Origin: Bacteroidetes bacterium MedPE-SWsnd-G1
Lineage (GTDB): Bacteria; Bacteroidota; Bacteroidia; Flavobacteriales; Flavobacteriaceae
Assembly (NCBI GenBank): GCA_001874265.1
Contig: MPDD01000003.1
Span: 1-64,000 of the forward strand
Length of the DNA: 64,000 nt
Direction: 5' to 3'
The notes under the pieces are model-generated. The model did no database searches. It worked only from the letters and a program-made list of their open reading frames with translations, and had not been told where the DNA came from. Both the position numbers and the translations under genes were made by a program. Of the stretch, positions 33,688 to 47,100 are shown piece by piece; position 1 is the stretch's first letter, and each line of letters starts with the position of its first letter.

Positions 33688-34098
33688 TTAGCAGAATTCG
33701 TCAAAGGCTCCTACTAAATTTGCAGCAATCATTTGTGCAGAACGGCCTTCAATATGATGGCGCTCTAACATATGAACTAACGCACCATCTTTAAACAAGG
33801 CAATTGCCGGAGAAGATGGAGGAAAAGGAATCATATATTCTCTTGCCTTATTCGTTGCTTCACCATCTACACCTGCAAAAACAGTTGTTAAATGTTGAGG
33901 AAATTTATCGTTTCCTAAAGAAGCAATTGCTCCCGGACGGGCAGAACCTGCTGCACAGCCACAAACAGAATTAACCATAACTAAGGTTGTTCCTTCTTTT
34001 GCTATTGCCGCATCTACTTCTTCAGTGGTATGTAATGATGTAAAACCAGCATTTTCTAATTCTAACGCCATAGGTCTTACTAATTCTTCTGGATACAT
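33688..34098 (-). CDS. BrxA/BrxB-family bacilliredoxin
   Basis: A 136-residue thioredoxin-like protein with the diagnostic CGC motif (Cys46-Gly-Cys48) in NSVCGCAAGSARPG and cis-proline region FPPSSPAIALF. In Bacillus these proteins remove bacillithiol from oxidised proteins. Members in Bacteroidota carry the same motif. It has its own promoter, divergent from the TerB-DnaJ gene. Confidence 0.93.
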   Translation of the reverse strand: MYPEELVRPMALELENAGFTSLHTTEEVDAAIAKEGTTLVMVNSVCGCAAGSARPGAIASLGNDKFPQHLTTVFAGVDGEATNKAREYMIPFPPSSPAIALFKDGALVHMLERHHIEGRSAQMIAANLVGAFDEFC

Positions 34099-34121
34099 AA
34101 ATTTAAATTTTAAATTGGTTA

Positions 34122-34129
34122 CAAAGATA
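34122..34129 (-). promoter_or_regulatory. -7 box of the bacilliredoxin gene
   Basis: The minus strand reads TATCTTTG, a full TAnnTTTG match, 23 bp before the start codon. Confidence 0.6.
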
Positions 34130-34236
34130 CATTATTTTTCAGTTTCAATAGTGTCGTTAATTAACGGAATAACTTACCATTTTGTTAAATATATTTTAAA
34201 TGATTTCTGTAAGTATTTACTTTACTTACGGTTGCG

Positions 34237-34244
34237 TATCTTTG
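34237..34244 (+). promoter_or_regulatory. -7 box of the TerB-DnaJ gene
   Basis: TATCTTTG, a full TAnnTTTG match, lies 18 bp before ATG 34263. This supports the ATG rather than the longer frame from 34200, which would start upstream of the promoter box. Confidence 0.6.
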
Positions 34245-34262
34245 CCGCTTATATTTTTAGAA

Positions 34263-35003
34263 ATGGGAAATTTTACGAAATGGTTTGGCGCCACTTTAGG
34301 GTGGTCTTTTGGCGGACCAATTGGAGGGATTATTGGATTTGTTGTAGGTAGTTTTATAGATGGCTTTTCTAAAGAAGATGTAGAAAATGCAAAGCGTTTT
34401 AGTCAAACTAGTAGTTCTACGCAATCAGGAGATTTTGAAATGAGTTTACTGATTTTGTCTGCGGTTGTTATAAAAGCAGATGGAAAAGTAGATCAGCGAG
34501 AATTGAGATATGTACGTGATCATTTTATTCAAATGTATGGCAGAGAACGTGCAGATCATGCTTTCAAATTGTTTAATGGCATTATAAAAAACAATAATAT
34601 TTCTACGCGTCAAGTATGTATGCAAATTAGGCAGCATATGACACATGCTACGCGTTTACAATTGGTGCATTTTTTATTCGGAATTGCAAAGGCCGATGGG
34701 CATGTAAACGAGTCGGAAGTTGAAATGATTCATAAAATTGCCAATTATTTATATATCAATCATCACGATTTTGAATCTATTAAGGCGATGTTCTATTCGG
34801 GTGTTTCAAACGCGTATAAAGTGTTGGAAATTGAAAAGTCGGCGACCGATCAAGAGGTTAAAAAGGCCTATAGAAAACTGGTTAAAAAGCACCACCCAGA
34901 TAAATTACAACACTTAGGAGAAGAACATTTAAAAGGCGCACAGGAAAAGTTTCAGCAAATTCAAAAGGCGTACGAAACTATTCAAAATGAGCGTGGTATT
35001 TAG
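34263..35003 (+). CDS. TerB-DnaJ membrane co-chaperone, DjlA-like
   Basis: A 246-residue protein with a glycine-rich N-terminal membrane segment (about 5-35), a TerB-type helical domain (about 55-165, with VVIKADGKVDQREL and GIAKADGHVNESE) and a C-terminal J domain with the HPD motif (KKHHPDKLQHLG). This order matches DjlA, which recruits Hsp70 at the membrane. The longer frame from 34200 is rejected because its promoter lies inside it. Confidence 0.9.
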   Translation: MGNFTKWFGATLGWSFGGPIGGIIGFVVGSFIDGFSKEDVENAKRFSQTSSSTQSGDFEMSLLILSAVVIKADGKVDQRELRYVRDHFIQMYGRERADHAFKLFNGIIKNNNISTRQVCMQIRQHMTHATRLQLVHFLFGIAKADGHVNESEVEMIHKIANYLYINHHDFESIKAMFYSGVSNAYKVLEIEKSATDQEVKKAYRKLVKKHHPDKLQHLGEEHLKGAQEKFQQIQKAYETIQNERGI

Positions 35004-35075
35004 TCCTATATTAAGTTTAGATTAATTAATTGTTTGCTAAGCCTCTTACTTTAAGGGATTTTTTTAATTTTTCAT

Positions 35076-35123
35076 TATATTTGTTTTTACGCTAATTACT
35101 TATTTAACGCTTTGGGTTAAATA
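35076..35123 (+). promoter_or_regulatory. Promoter and leader palindrome of the giant adhesin gene
   Basis: A -7 box TATATTTG (35076-35083) matches TAnnTTTG fully. The predicted leader of about 55 nt contains a perfect 8-bp inverted repeat (35101-35108 and 35116-35123) with a 7-nt spacer, 20 bp before the start codon. It may be an operator or a translation-control hairpin. Confidence 0.55.
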
Positions 35124-35143
35124 TACATGAAGAAGATTTGTCT

Positions 35144-38100
35144 ATGTCGAAAAACTATTTTAAAAGTAATCCTTTCCGTTTTATCTCCACATTTTTAAAT
35201 AGTTGGAGAATATTGTTCATTTTTTTATTCTTTACCGGTTTACAATCCGTTCAGTCTCAAGAAATTATTGCTTCACAATATTTTAATGAAAATCTAGGGT
35301 TGATACTGGAAAACAGAGATACTTTGCCTAGAATTTCTCCCTTTGTAGGCGCGGTTTCTGAAATTGATAATTGGGCATTTACAACTATTATTCAAGATGG
35401 TTTGGTAGTGACAACAGATCAAAAGTTTAGCACAGATCCATATAGTTTAGAGTTATTGGCCTATCCAGATTTGGTTTCCGCAAGAAACAATGAATCTGTA
35501 ATTGTTGTGCAATTTGCAGAGATTGATGTTAGTGAATATGATGGTGTTCAATTTGAAATTGCATTTGCTTCTGATGGGGGTCAGAAACAGGGCGATGATT
35601 TAGCATTGCAATACGAATGGAAAGTTAATGGAGAATGGATTGGTTTACAAGATCCTGTTTTATTAATTAACGCCTCTAATAACACTCCCGTAGAATTTGG
35701 ACAAGAAATTACAAATGTTACACAAAACAATCCGTACACGAGTGAGCCGATACCAAATGACGCAACTCATTTTAGAGCATCCATTTTAGCTTTGAACCAA
35801 GGAGGGCAAAATACAACACGATATTATATAGATGATGTTATATTGAAAGGTAGTGCCCCAGAAATTTCAATTTCAGGTAATGATATCGTAATCGAAAGTG
35901 GTCAAACAGCAACGGATCCATCTAATAATACGGATGTGGGTAGTGCAATTGTAGATGAAACAATTAAAATAGTTGATTTCCAAATAAGTAATTTAGGTAA
36001 TTTAGTTCTTAATTTAACAGATGACCCAGCTATTTCTTTAGAGGGTGACACCGAAGATTTTACTGTAAGTGTTAATCCAATAGAAGAAATTGAGCCTGGC
36101 GAAGAGACGGGTTTTGTCATTGTTTTTGCGCCAAAATCTTTGGGAGAAAAAAGTGTTACTGTGTCTATTGCAAACGACGATTCGGATGAAAATCCTTATA
36201 CATTCGTCATTGAAGGAGAAGGTGTAGATGGAGAGTTTTCATATTGTGATCCTACGGATCCGCCAATTCCTAATGATAATAGCAGTTTTTATATAAATAG
36301 AGTCGATTTTAGCACTTTAGATAATGAATCTACTTATCAAGATCCTACAAGATATACTTACTTTTCACAATTTGAGACGAATTTAAATAGAGGAGAGTCC
36401 TATTTTTTTAGAGTCTATAATGAAACTTTAGAGAATAGCGATACTGGTATTGGAATTTGGATTGATTATAATAGAGATGGCGATTTTGATGATAATGGAG
36501 AGGAAGTCTATACAAATTTATATAGTGCGGGTGCAGGAGAAACCAATGTTGAAAGAGATTTTAATTTATTAGTTCCTGAAATAGCAACCCAAGGAGTTAC
36601 TAGAATGCGAATATCTGTTCAAGAAGGTGAAATTCCAACACCTTGTGGTCCATTTAGTTCGGTTGGAGAAGTAGAAGATTATGACATTACTATAGTTAAT
36701 TTAGCAAGTCAAGATCCAGAAGCAATAGTTTTTGGAAACGGTATTCCAATAGACGATGGTGATAGGTCACCTATCGAATCTAACAATACAGATTTTGGTA
36801 AAAGAGCAATAAACTCTGATCCAAATTCAAATTCTTTCGTAATAGTTAATTCGGGCGGAATCAACTTGGATTTATTAGGGCCTAGCCCTTATGTAGAAAT
36901 AACTGGAGATATCAATGATTTTATACTGACTCAAATTCCAGACACACCAATTGAGCCATTATCTAGTGCAGCGTTTGAAATTACATTTAACCCGACAAGT
37001 GAAGGGATTAAATCTGCATTAATTACTATTGCTAATTCTGACGAAACAAAAAACCCCTATACATTTTCAATTCAAGGAGAAGGGTTTATTCCTAAACCAA
37101 AAATTGAAGTATCAGGAAATGGGGTTTTAATTACTAATGGAGATACCACACCTAGGGAATCCGATAATACCGAATTTGGAAATATTGAAGTAGGAATAGG
37201 GTTTGTTTCAAAAACTTTTTTGATATCCAATGTTGGTGATATTGATTTATTATTATACAATAACCCTCTTATTAATGTGCGAGGTGACGCAAGTGACTTT
37301 GTGTTAACCGCAGCGCCGTCATCTCCGATTTCACCAACAGATGGTACAACTTTTACGATTCGATTTAATCCTTTATCATCGGGGACAAAAACAGCAACAA
37401 TCTCGATTGCGAATAATGATGAAGATGAAGATCCTTTTGAATTTGAAATTACCGGTTATGGAATTCCGTTTGACTACTGCGGTATAAACGAACCTTTGGA
37501 AATTCCACCTAGCGAAAGTTATTACGTTTCTAATGTCACAACGGAAAACATAAATAATACTACAACATATGAGGAAGGTAGATACTCATATTACCCTGCC
37601 GTAACTCCTGACTATACTTTTGGTCAAAATTATGAAATGAGTGTTTCGTTAGAAACTGAAATTAATGAAGATATTGGAGTTACTGTTTGGATTGATTACA
37701 ATAAAGATGGAGATTTCTTTGATCCCGGTGAGGAAATTTTTAATGACTTAATTTTTGGAAGTAGCGAAACAAGTATTACGAGATTATTTAATTTTTTAAT
37801 CCCTACAGATATTACAGAGGGCATCACAATGATGCGAGTTGGTACTCAAAAAGGGAGTTTACCTCCACCTTGTGGACCGTTCTTGCAATTTGGAGAAATT
37901 GAGGACTATCTAGTGAATTTTGTTCCTGAAGAAAACCCTGCTCCAAGAATGAATGTATTGGGAAATGGAATTTCAATTGCAAATGGAGACACTTCACCTA
38001 ATACAATTGATAACACCTATTTTGGGAGTGTTGAGTTTGGATCAACTCCGATAACTCACGTATTTGAAATAGCAAATACTGGAGAATTAAATTTAGAATT

Positions 38101-41100
38101 AACGGGAAACCCTCTTATTGAAATAACAGGAGACGTTTTAGATTTTAAGATAAATACAAATCCTGCAACCCCCTTATTGCCTAATGATAAAACAACATTT
38201 GAAATCATTTTTTCTCCAACAGAGGTAGGAGAAAGAGAAGTGCAGATAGAAATTTTGAACAATGACCCAATCAGAAGCCCATATACTTTCAAGTTACAAG
38301 GAAATGGGAAATTATTAAATGATAACGATGGAGATTTAGTTTTAGATGAAAATGATGCAGATGACGACAATGATGGTATTTTAGATATACAAGAAAACGC
38401 TGATTGTAATGAGGGAGTCGCTGTTAGAGCCATATTATTCGAGGAGACTTTCGGTACTCAGGATACAACCCCTGGAACACCGAGTGAAGACTCTCCATTT
38501 TTAGGAACATATGAGTATTTAGAGTTAACTGTTGGAACTGTGCCGATTACGGATAATAGTTTAACAGCAAATAGGTATAGCGTCTTTAATAACATACAAG
38601 AAGCATCGAGTTGGGCAAGTTCTTCTTGGCAAACTATTGGCGATTATACCAATGGAGGCAGTACACCTTCGGAAGGAAGAATGTTAATGATTAATACAAA
38701 TCAAGATTTAAATTCAGAATATTACCGTCATACAATATTAAGTAATATAGAAGCAGGAATTCCTATAAATGTATCCATTTCCGTTTTAAATTTAGACACT
38801 GACATTCCGGATAATGAAGGTAGAATCTTACCTAATATGGAGGTGTTAATTGAGCAAGGAAACGAAACCTATAGTTTATTTACAACAGGAGGTGTTCCAA
38901 GAGGTGCGCCAGGAGACGAAACTGCTTGGAAAATATTCTCAGGATCAATTACACCTGATACAAGTGACCCTATTACTATTGTAATTGTTGATAGAGCCGC
39001 TAGAGGAAATGGAAATGAATTTGCCTTAGATGATATTACAATTTCTCAGACTCAGTTTCTTTGTGATGTTGATGGAGATGGTGTTCCAAATAAGTTTGAT
39101 TTAGATAGTGATAATGATGGAATTTATGATGTGGTTGAAGCTGGAGGTTTAGACGCTAATAATAACGGATTATCGGATGACGATAACGACAACACAGATA
39201 ACAATGCTACTGGTGGAATACCATCTTCAGCAGGAAGCGGTTTAGATCCGACCAATACAGAAGGCGAACATCAAGACTATATTGATTTAGATAGTGATAA
39301 CGATGGCTGTAGTGATGCAAATGAGGCCTATGGTAGTCCTAATGCCGATGGTGGTGATGATGGCAAATATGGTGTAGGCGAGCCTTTAATATTATCGAAT
39401 GGTTTGGTTTCAGAGGCTGCCTATATTACTCCATCGGATGAAGATATAAACACAATTCCAGATTACATTCAATTAAGTGAAACAATAGTTGATATTGTAA
39501 GGTCACCTTTTGATGCAATTGTTTTAGAAGGAATAAATGTAATTTTTTCAGTAGAAGTTGATATTCAAGGCGAAGGAACAGGTGTTCAATATCAGTGGCA
39601 AGAGGATAAAGGAGATGGATTTGAAGATTTAGTAAATGATGGCAAATATGAAGGGGTTACCACACCTTTAATTCGTATTCTAAATGTAGATTATTCTATG
39701 TCTGGTTATAAATATAGGGTATTGGTACAATCACCTTCTTATGTTTGTGATGATGATTTAATTTCGGCTGAGGCAGAATTAATAATTAAATCTTCGAATC
39801 TTGTAACTGAAAAGATGGTAGACAATATCAATCCTTATGCCAACGAAGATATTAATTATACCATTACGGTTTCCAATTTTGGCCCTCAAGATGCAACAAA
39901 TGTTTCCGTTGTAGATATTTTACCACCTGAAGTTACATTTATTTCAGATAACTCTAATGGGTCTTATAATCCAGTTGATGGACTATGGAATGTCGGAAAT
40001 TTATCGGTAGGTAGTTCCACATCTTTAATTATTAAGGCCAATGTTAATTCGAATGCGTTTGGAACCGTTAGAAACCAAATTTTGCAAGTAAAATTAGCGG
40101 AGTTAGATTTAACAAACGATGGAGACGTGCTATTTGCAGAATTCATAGTTAATACTGTTCCAATCGCAGTTGACGATACTGCTACTGTTCCAGAAGATAG
40201 TGGCACTAATAGTATAGATGTAACGGCTAATGATAATTTTGGTAACGATGGTGCAAGCATGGGGACCATTGCAGTTGTAAGTGGATCTTCGGATGAAGGA
40301 GGGACTGTAATTGTAAATGACAACAACACACCAACTGACCCAACAGATGATTTAATAGATTATACACCCGCCACTGATTTTAATGGAGAGGACCGTTTCG
40401 AATATAAGATAACTGATACGAATGGTGATATTTCAAATGCAATAGTAAATGTGACGGTGACTTCAGTTGATGATTTTCCTGAAGCGACGGATGATCCTCT
40501 AGTAGAGATATTGGAAGATGCTATTGATGCCCAAATTATTGTATTAGTGAATGATGATTTTGGTGGTGATGGGCCGGGGACAATGGTATTAGAAACACCT
40601 CCAGCAAATGGTACAGCAGTGATTGATGATCAGAGTAATACCAATGTTTTAGATGATTTGTTTTTATATACCCCAGATCCAGATTATAATGGTTCAGATA
40701 GTTTTACTTATACAATTACGGATAGTGATGGAGATGCATCCACTGCAACTGTAACCATAGAGGTAACTCCAGTAAATGACGAACCCTTAGCAACAGATGA
40801 TACTGTTGAGACTGACGAGGATACACCTTTGAATATAGATGTGTTGGTGAATGACGACTTTGGAGGTGATGGCCCGAGTAGTGGTCCTATTGAGGTTTCC
40901 AGTCCTTCATCAAAACAGGGAGGAACCGTTGTGGTAAATACCAATGGCACGGATGCTGACCCAACAGATGATACCATAGATTATACGCCAGCTAAAGATT
41001 TTAATGGAACAGATGAATTTGATTATAACATTTTAGATGTTGATGGAAATGTTTCACCAGCGACTGTTACGATTGTCGTGAATCCAATCAATGATCTACC

Positions 41101-44100
41101 GGTAGCTGTAGATGATGAAAGAACAATTTTAGAGGAAGATCCTGCAACTCTCATGCTTGTTTCATACAATGATGATTTTGGAGGTGATGGTCCAAGTGGT
41201 ACTCCAATTGTAATTTTTGAAGCACCAACCAATGGAACGGCTACAATAGATCCAGGGACAACTCCAAATGATCCAACCGATGATGGAATAGTATATACAC
41301 CAAATGCTAACTATTTTGGTACAGATACGGTTGTATATACTATTGAAGATAGTAATGGTGATTCAAGTAACGCTACTTTAACAATTACCATTGAAAGTGT
41401 TGATGACGAACCAATGGCTGTGGATGATGAAACGACTGTTGCTGAAGATAGCGGAGTTACGAGTATTGATGTAACAGACAATGACGACTTTGGAGGAGAT
41501 GGTCCAAGTACTGGGACGATATCAGTAATAGAAGGCTCTACTCAAGAGGGAGGTACGGTAAGTGTGAATGACAATGGTTCTTCAGATGACCCAACAGATG
41601 ATTTAATAAATTATGAACCTGCATTAAATTTTTATGGTACAGACACATTTGATTATAAAATATTAGATTCAGATGGAGATGATTCAGTAGCAACTGTTAC
41701 TGTTACAGTGACCTCTGTAAATGATGTTCCACAGGCAATGGATGATTTAAACGTTCTCATTGTGGAAGATAGAATAGGGGCTGAATTATTAATATTAAGT
41801 AACGATGAGTTTGGTGGTGACGGTCCTGGTACTTTTACGTTGACTAGTTTGCCAGCAAACGGTACAGCCACAATAGACGACAAAGGAACGCCGGATGTTT
41901 TAGATGATGTTGCGGTGTATTCGCCCACACCTGATTATAATGGCCCAGATAGTTTTACCTATACAATTACTGATAGTGATGGAGACGATTCTACTGCGTC
42001 TGTAATCATTGAAGTTACACCTGTTGATGATTTTCCGTTAGCGGAAGATGATGCCGCAACTACAGATGAGGACACCCCTTTAAATATAGATGTTTTAATA
42101 AATGATGACTTTGGAGGTGATGGTGCAAGTGATGGTCCAATTGAGGTAACGAGCCCAACTACCTCACAAGGCGGAACTGTAGTTGTTAATGAGAATGGCA
42201 CAACAGATGATCCGACTGATGATACAATAGACTATACACCAGCACAAGATTTTAATGGAATTGATACGTTTGATTATGGGATTTTAGATGCAGATGGAGA
42301 TGTGTCTGCAGCAACTGTAACTATAACAGTAACATCAGTAGATGATGTTCCAATGGCAACGGACAATACAGCAGAGATAGATGAAGATGATCCTGCTACA
42401 GTTATTCCGGTGGCTTATGATGATGATTTTGGAGGCGATGGACCAAGTAGTACTCCTATAGTAATTGCAACAGGTCCAACAAATGGAATAGCTAGTGTAG
42501 ATGATAATGGTTCGGCAACCAATCCTACCGATGACAGAATAGTTTATACACCAAATGCCAATTTCAATGGAGAGGATACGGTTGAATATACGATTTCAGA
42601 TGTTGATGGAGATACGAGCAATGCAACCTTAACCATTACGGTGAATTCGGTTGATGATCAGCCAACAGCAGTTGCGGATGCATTAACGGTTGCTGAGGAC
42701 AGTGGCGTTACCAATATTGAAGTATTAGATAATGATAGTTTTGGAGGAGATGGCCCAAGTGCTAGTCCAATTACAGTTGTGTCTACTACCACTGAAAAAG
42801 GAGGTTCAGCAGTTGTCAATAATGGTGGAACGGAGAATGATCCTACCGATGATACAATAGATTACACCCCTGCGGAAGATTTTAATGGAACAGACACTTT
42901 TGATTATAACATATTTGATGCAGATGGCAGTATTTCATTGGCCACAGTTACGGTAACAGTAACACCGGTAAATGACACACCACTGGCTGTTGATGATGCC
43001 TTGGTTATGGATGAAGATGGAGGAACTAAGATTGTTTATGTTTTAGAGAATGACGATTTTGGAGGCGATGGCCCAAGTACAACTGCAATTGTAATTGCTA
43101 CAACGCCTGCCAATGGTATTGTAGTTGTAAATGATAACGGTTCTTCAACAGACCCTACCGACGATACAATTAGTTACACTCCAAATCCAGATTATAACGG
43201 AGCAGACAGTTTTACCTATACCATTGCAGATGCAGATGGTGAAACGAGTACTGCTACGGTAACCATTACGATAAACTCTATAGATGATTCACCAATTGCG
43301 ATTGCCGACACTGCCATTACAGATGAGGATACAGCATTAAATATTGATGTATTAGATAATGATAGTTTTGGTGGCGATGGTCCAAGTGATGGTCCTATAG
43401 AAGTAACAAGTTCTTCAACAGCAAAAGGTGGATTGGTTGCAGTAAATAATGGCGGAACGGATAATGACCCATTGGATGACACGATTGATTATACACCAGC
43501 GGAAGATTTTAATGGAACAGACAGTTTTGATTATTTTATTAAGGATAAAGATGGAAGTAGTTCTACAGCAACGGTAACTATAACGGTTAATCCAATTGAT
43601 GATGTTCCAGTAGCAACAGATGATACTTTTGAATTAGAAGAAGATTCAGGAGCAACAATAATTCCAGTTGCTTATAATGATGATTTTGGAGGAGACGGTG
43701 CAAGTGCCTCACCTATTGTTATAAAGACAGGCACTGCAAATGGAGTTGCAACAGTAGATGATAATGGTACTGCTACCGATCCAACAGACGACAGGATTGT
43801 TTATACACCGAATGCTAATTTCAATGGCGTTGATACGGTTGTTTATACAATTTCAGATGTTGATGGTGATGAGAGTGATGGTACATTGACTATTACTGTA
43901 AACTCAGTAGATGATATGCCAATGGCAGTTGATGATACAGTCACTACTAATGAAGATGTAGCCTTGAATATTGATGTATTAGCAAATGACAATTTTGGTG
44001 GCGATACTCCAAGTGTTGGTCCTATTGAAGTAATAGGAGGAAGTACTTCAGAAGGAGGAAATGTTGCAGTAAATGACAATAGCACGCCAGATGATCCAAC

Positions 44101-47100
44101 GGATGATACGATTGATTACACACCAGCGCTTGACTTTAATGGAACAGATAGTTTTGATTACAAGATATTAGATTTTGATGGATCTGAATCAGTGGCCACA
44201 GTAACAATTACTGTGAACCCTGTAAATGATATACCAACAGCAACTGATGACCCTAATGTTGTTATTGTTGAAGACCGGATAGGGGCGGAATTATTATTAT
44301 TGGGGAATGATGACTTTGGCGGCGATGGTCCAGGCACCTTTACATTAACCGTGTTACCGACGAACGGTACAGCCACAATGGACGACAGAGGAACTCCAGA
44401 TGTACTAGATGATATAGTTGTTTATTCACCCACACCAGATTACAATGGCCCAGATAGTTTTACCTATACAATTACTGATATCGATGGAGATTCAGATACG
44501 GCATTAGTAACGATTGAAGTGACTCCTGTTGATGATGTTCCGGTAGCAGCAGCTGATACAGCGATTACCGATGAAGATACACCATTGAGTATAGATGTGT
44601 TGGTGAATGATGACTTTGGTGGTGATGGTCCAAGTAACGGACCGATAGAAGTTGTAACAAATTCAACAACAGAGAATGGTATTGTTGAGGTAAATGATAA
44701 CGGCACACCAACCAATCCAACCGATGACACGATTGATTATACGCCAGAAAAAGATTTTAATGGAACTGACAGTTTTGATTATATTATTAAGGATTTAGAT
44801 GGGAGTAGTTCTACAGCAACGGTAACTATAACGGTTAATCCAGTTGATGATGTTCCAGTTGCACAGGATGTTGATACTGAAATTGATGAAGACTCAGGTG
44901 CTGCAACAATTTTTGTTACCTATAATGATGATTTTGGAGGCGATGGTGCAAGTAATACAGCTATTGTCATAAAGACCGCACCTGCAAATGGAGTTGCAAC
45001 GGTTGATGATAATGGTTCAGCAACTGACCCAACAGATGACAGGATAGTTTATACACCAAATGCTAATTTCAATGGAGTTGATACTGTAGTTTATACAATT
45101 TCAGATATTGATGGAGATGAGAGTGATGGAACATTAACCATTACTGTAAACTCGGTTGATGATCTTCCAACAGCGACAGATGATTCGGCAACTACAGATG
45201 AGGATATAGTCCTGAATATAGATGTGTTGGCAAACGATAATTTTGGAGGTGATGGTCCAAGTGTTGGTCCTATTGCGTTAGTAGGAGGTACAACAGATAA
45301 AGGAGGAAGTGTTGTAGTAAATGACAGCGGTTCGCCAACCAATCCAACAGATGACACGATTGATTATACACCTGCTACGGACTTTAATGGAACGGATAGT
45401 TTTAAATACAAGATATTCGATTTTGACGGATCTGAATCAGTGGCCACAGTAACAATTACAGTAAATTCTGTAGATGACACTCCAACCGCGGTTGATGATT
45501 CTGCACAAACTTATGAAAATTCGACAATTGGAATAGATATTCCTGTATTATCCAATGATGATTTTGGGGGTGATGGTCCAAGTTCAGTTGATATAGTGAT
45601 TGCTTCTCTACCTACTAATGGTACTGCAACCGTAAACACTAATGGTACTGCGAATAATCCTACCGATGATTTTATAAATTATATCCCCAATGGTGCTTTT
45701 GATGGCTCAGATAGTTTTACATATACCATAGAAGACAGTGATGGAGATGAGAGCACTGCAACGGTAAATGTTACAGTTTTAGCAGTTGACGTTGTCCCAG
45801 TGGCATCGGATGATTCGTATCAAATAAATGAAGATAGTGGATTAAATAATTTCGATGTGTTATTCAACGATAGTTTTGGGGGGAATGGGCCAAGCGCTAC
45901 AGATATTGTTATAGCAACGGCGCCATCAAATGGTAACGCAATTGTAAATTTAGGAATTCTAAATGATCCAACTGATGATACTATAGATTATACTCCAAAT
46001 ACAAATTTTAATGGAGAAGACACATTTGAATATACCATTGCCGATAGTGATGGAGATACAAGTACTGCTTCGGTTACCATTACAGTCTTTCCAGTTAATG
46101 ATGATCCACTAGCTGCGGATGATTTAGAAACAGTTGCTGAGGATAGTGGAGTTACGAGTATTGATGTAACAGATAACGATGATTTTGGTGGAGATGGTCC
46201 GAGCGGAGGTACCATTACCTTGAGTAGTGGGAATAGTTCAGAAGGAGGTATTATAACGGTAAATGACAATGGGACTTCAACAGACCCTACCGATGATTTA
46301 GTTGATTATGAGCCAGCCTTAGATTTCTTTGGCACCGATACATTTACCTATACAATAATAGATTCAAATGATGACACAAGTACTGCTACTGTAACAGTAA
46401 CTGTAACATCAGAGAATGATGTGCCACAGGCCAAGAATGATTTAAAGATTATATTAGAAGACAGTCCTGGCGTTACAATTGATGTTTTAACGAATGATGA
46501 TTTTGGAGGCGATGGTCCGAGTATTACTACAGATATTGTAATCATTACACCACCGACCAATGGAACAGCAGTTGTAAATGCGGGTAATCTAAATGACCCT
46601 TCAGACGATAGCATTAATTATACACCTAGCCCTAATTTTAATGGTCCAGATGGGTTTGTATATCAGATAGAAGATTTAAATGGAGATCTAAGTACAGCTA
46701 CAGTTTTAATAGAAGTGGTTCCAGTGAATGATTTACCAACAGCCGTTGACGATGCACTTACAATTGATGAGGATAGTATAGAAATTGTTATAGATGTATT
46801 AGTGAATGATAACTTTGGAGGTGACGGTCCAAACATGGGGAGTATAACCTTGCCAGATGGAGCAGTTACGGGAAGAAATGACATTGGTTTGGTTGACCCA
46901 ACCTCAAATGACGGATTGATTACGGTGGATGACAATGATACTCCGGATGATCCTACTGATGATACAGTTTTATATACTCCTGCACCAGACTTTAATGGTG
47001 AAGATAGTTTTGATTATACGATTACAGATGGGACAGGAGACACTAGTACAGCGACCGTAACAATCACAATCAATCCAATTAATGATTTACCAGTTGCAGC

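Noticed and set aside
34200-34262. Longer TerB-DnaJ frame from 34200
   Set aside because: The -7 box at 34237-34244 lies inside this extension, and the conserved MGNFTKWFG start is at 34263.
35127-35143. ATG at 35127 as start of the giant adhesin
   Set aside because: It is in another frame; the adhesin frame opens at ATG 35144 directly before a good signal peptide.
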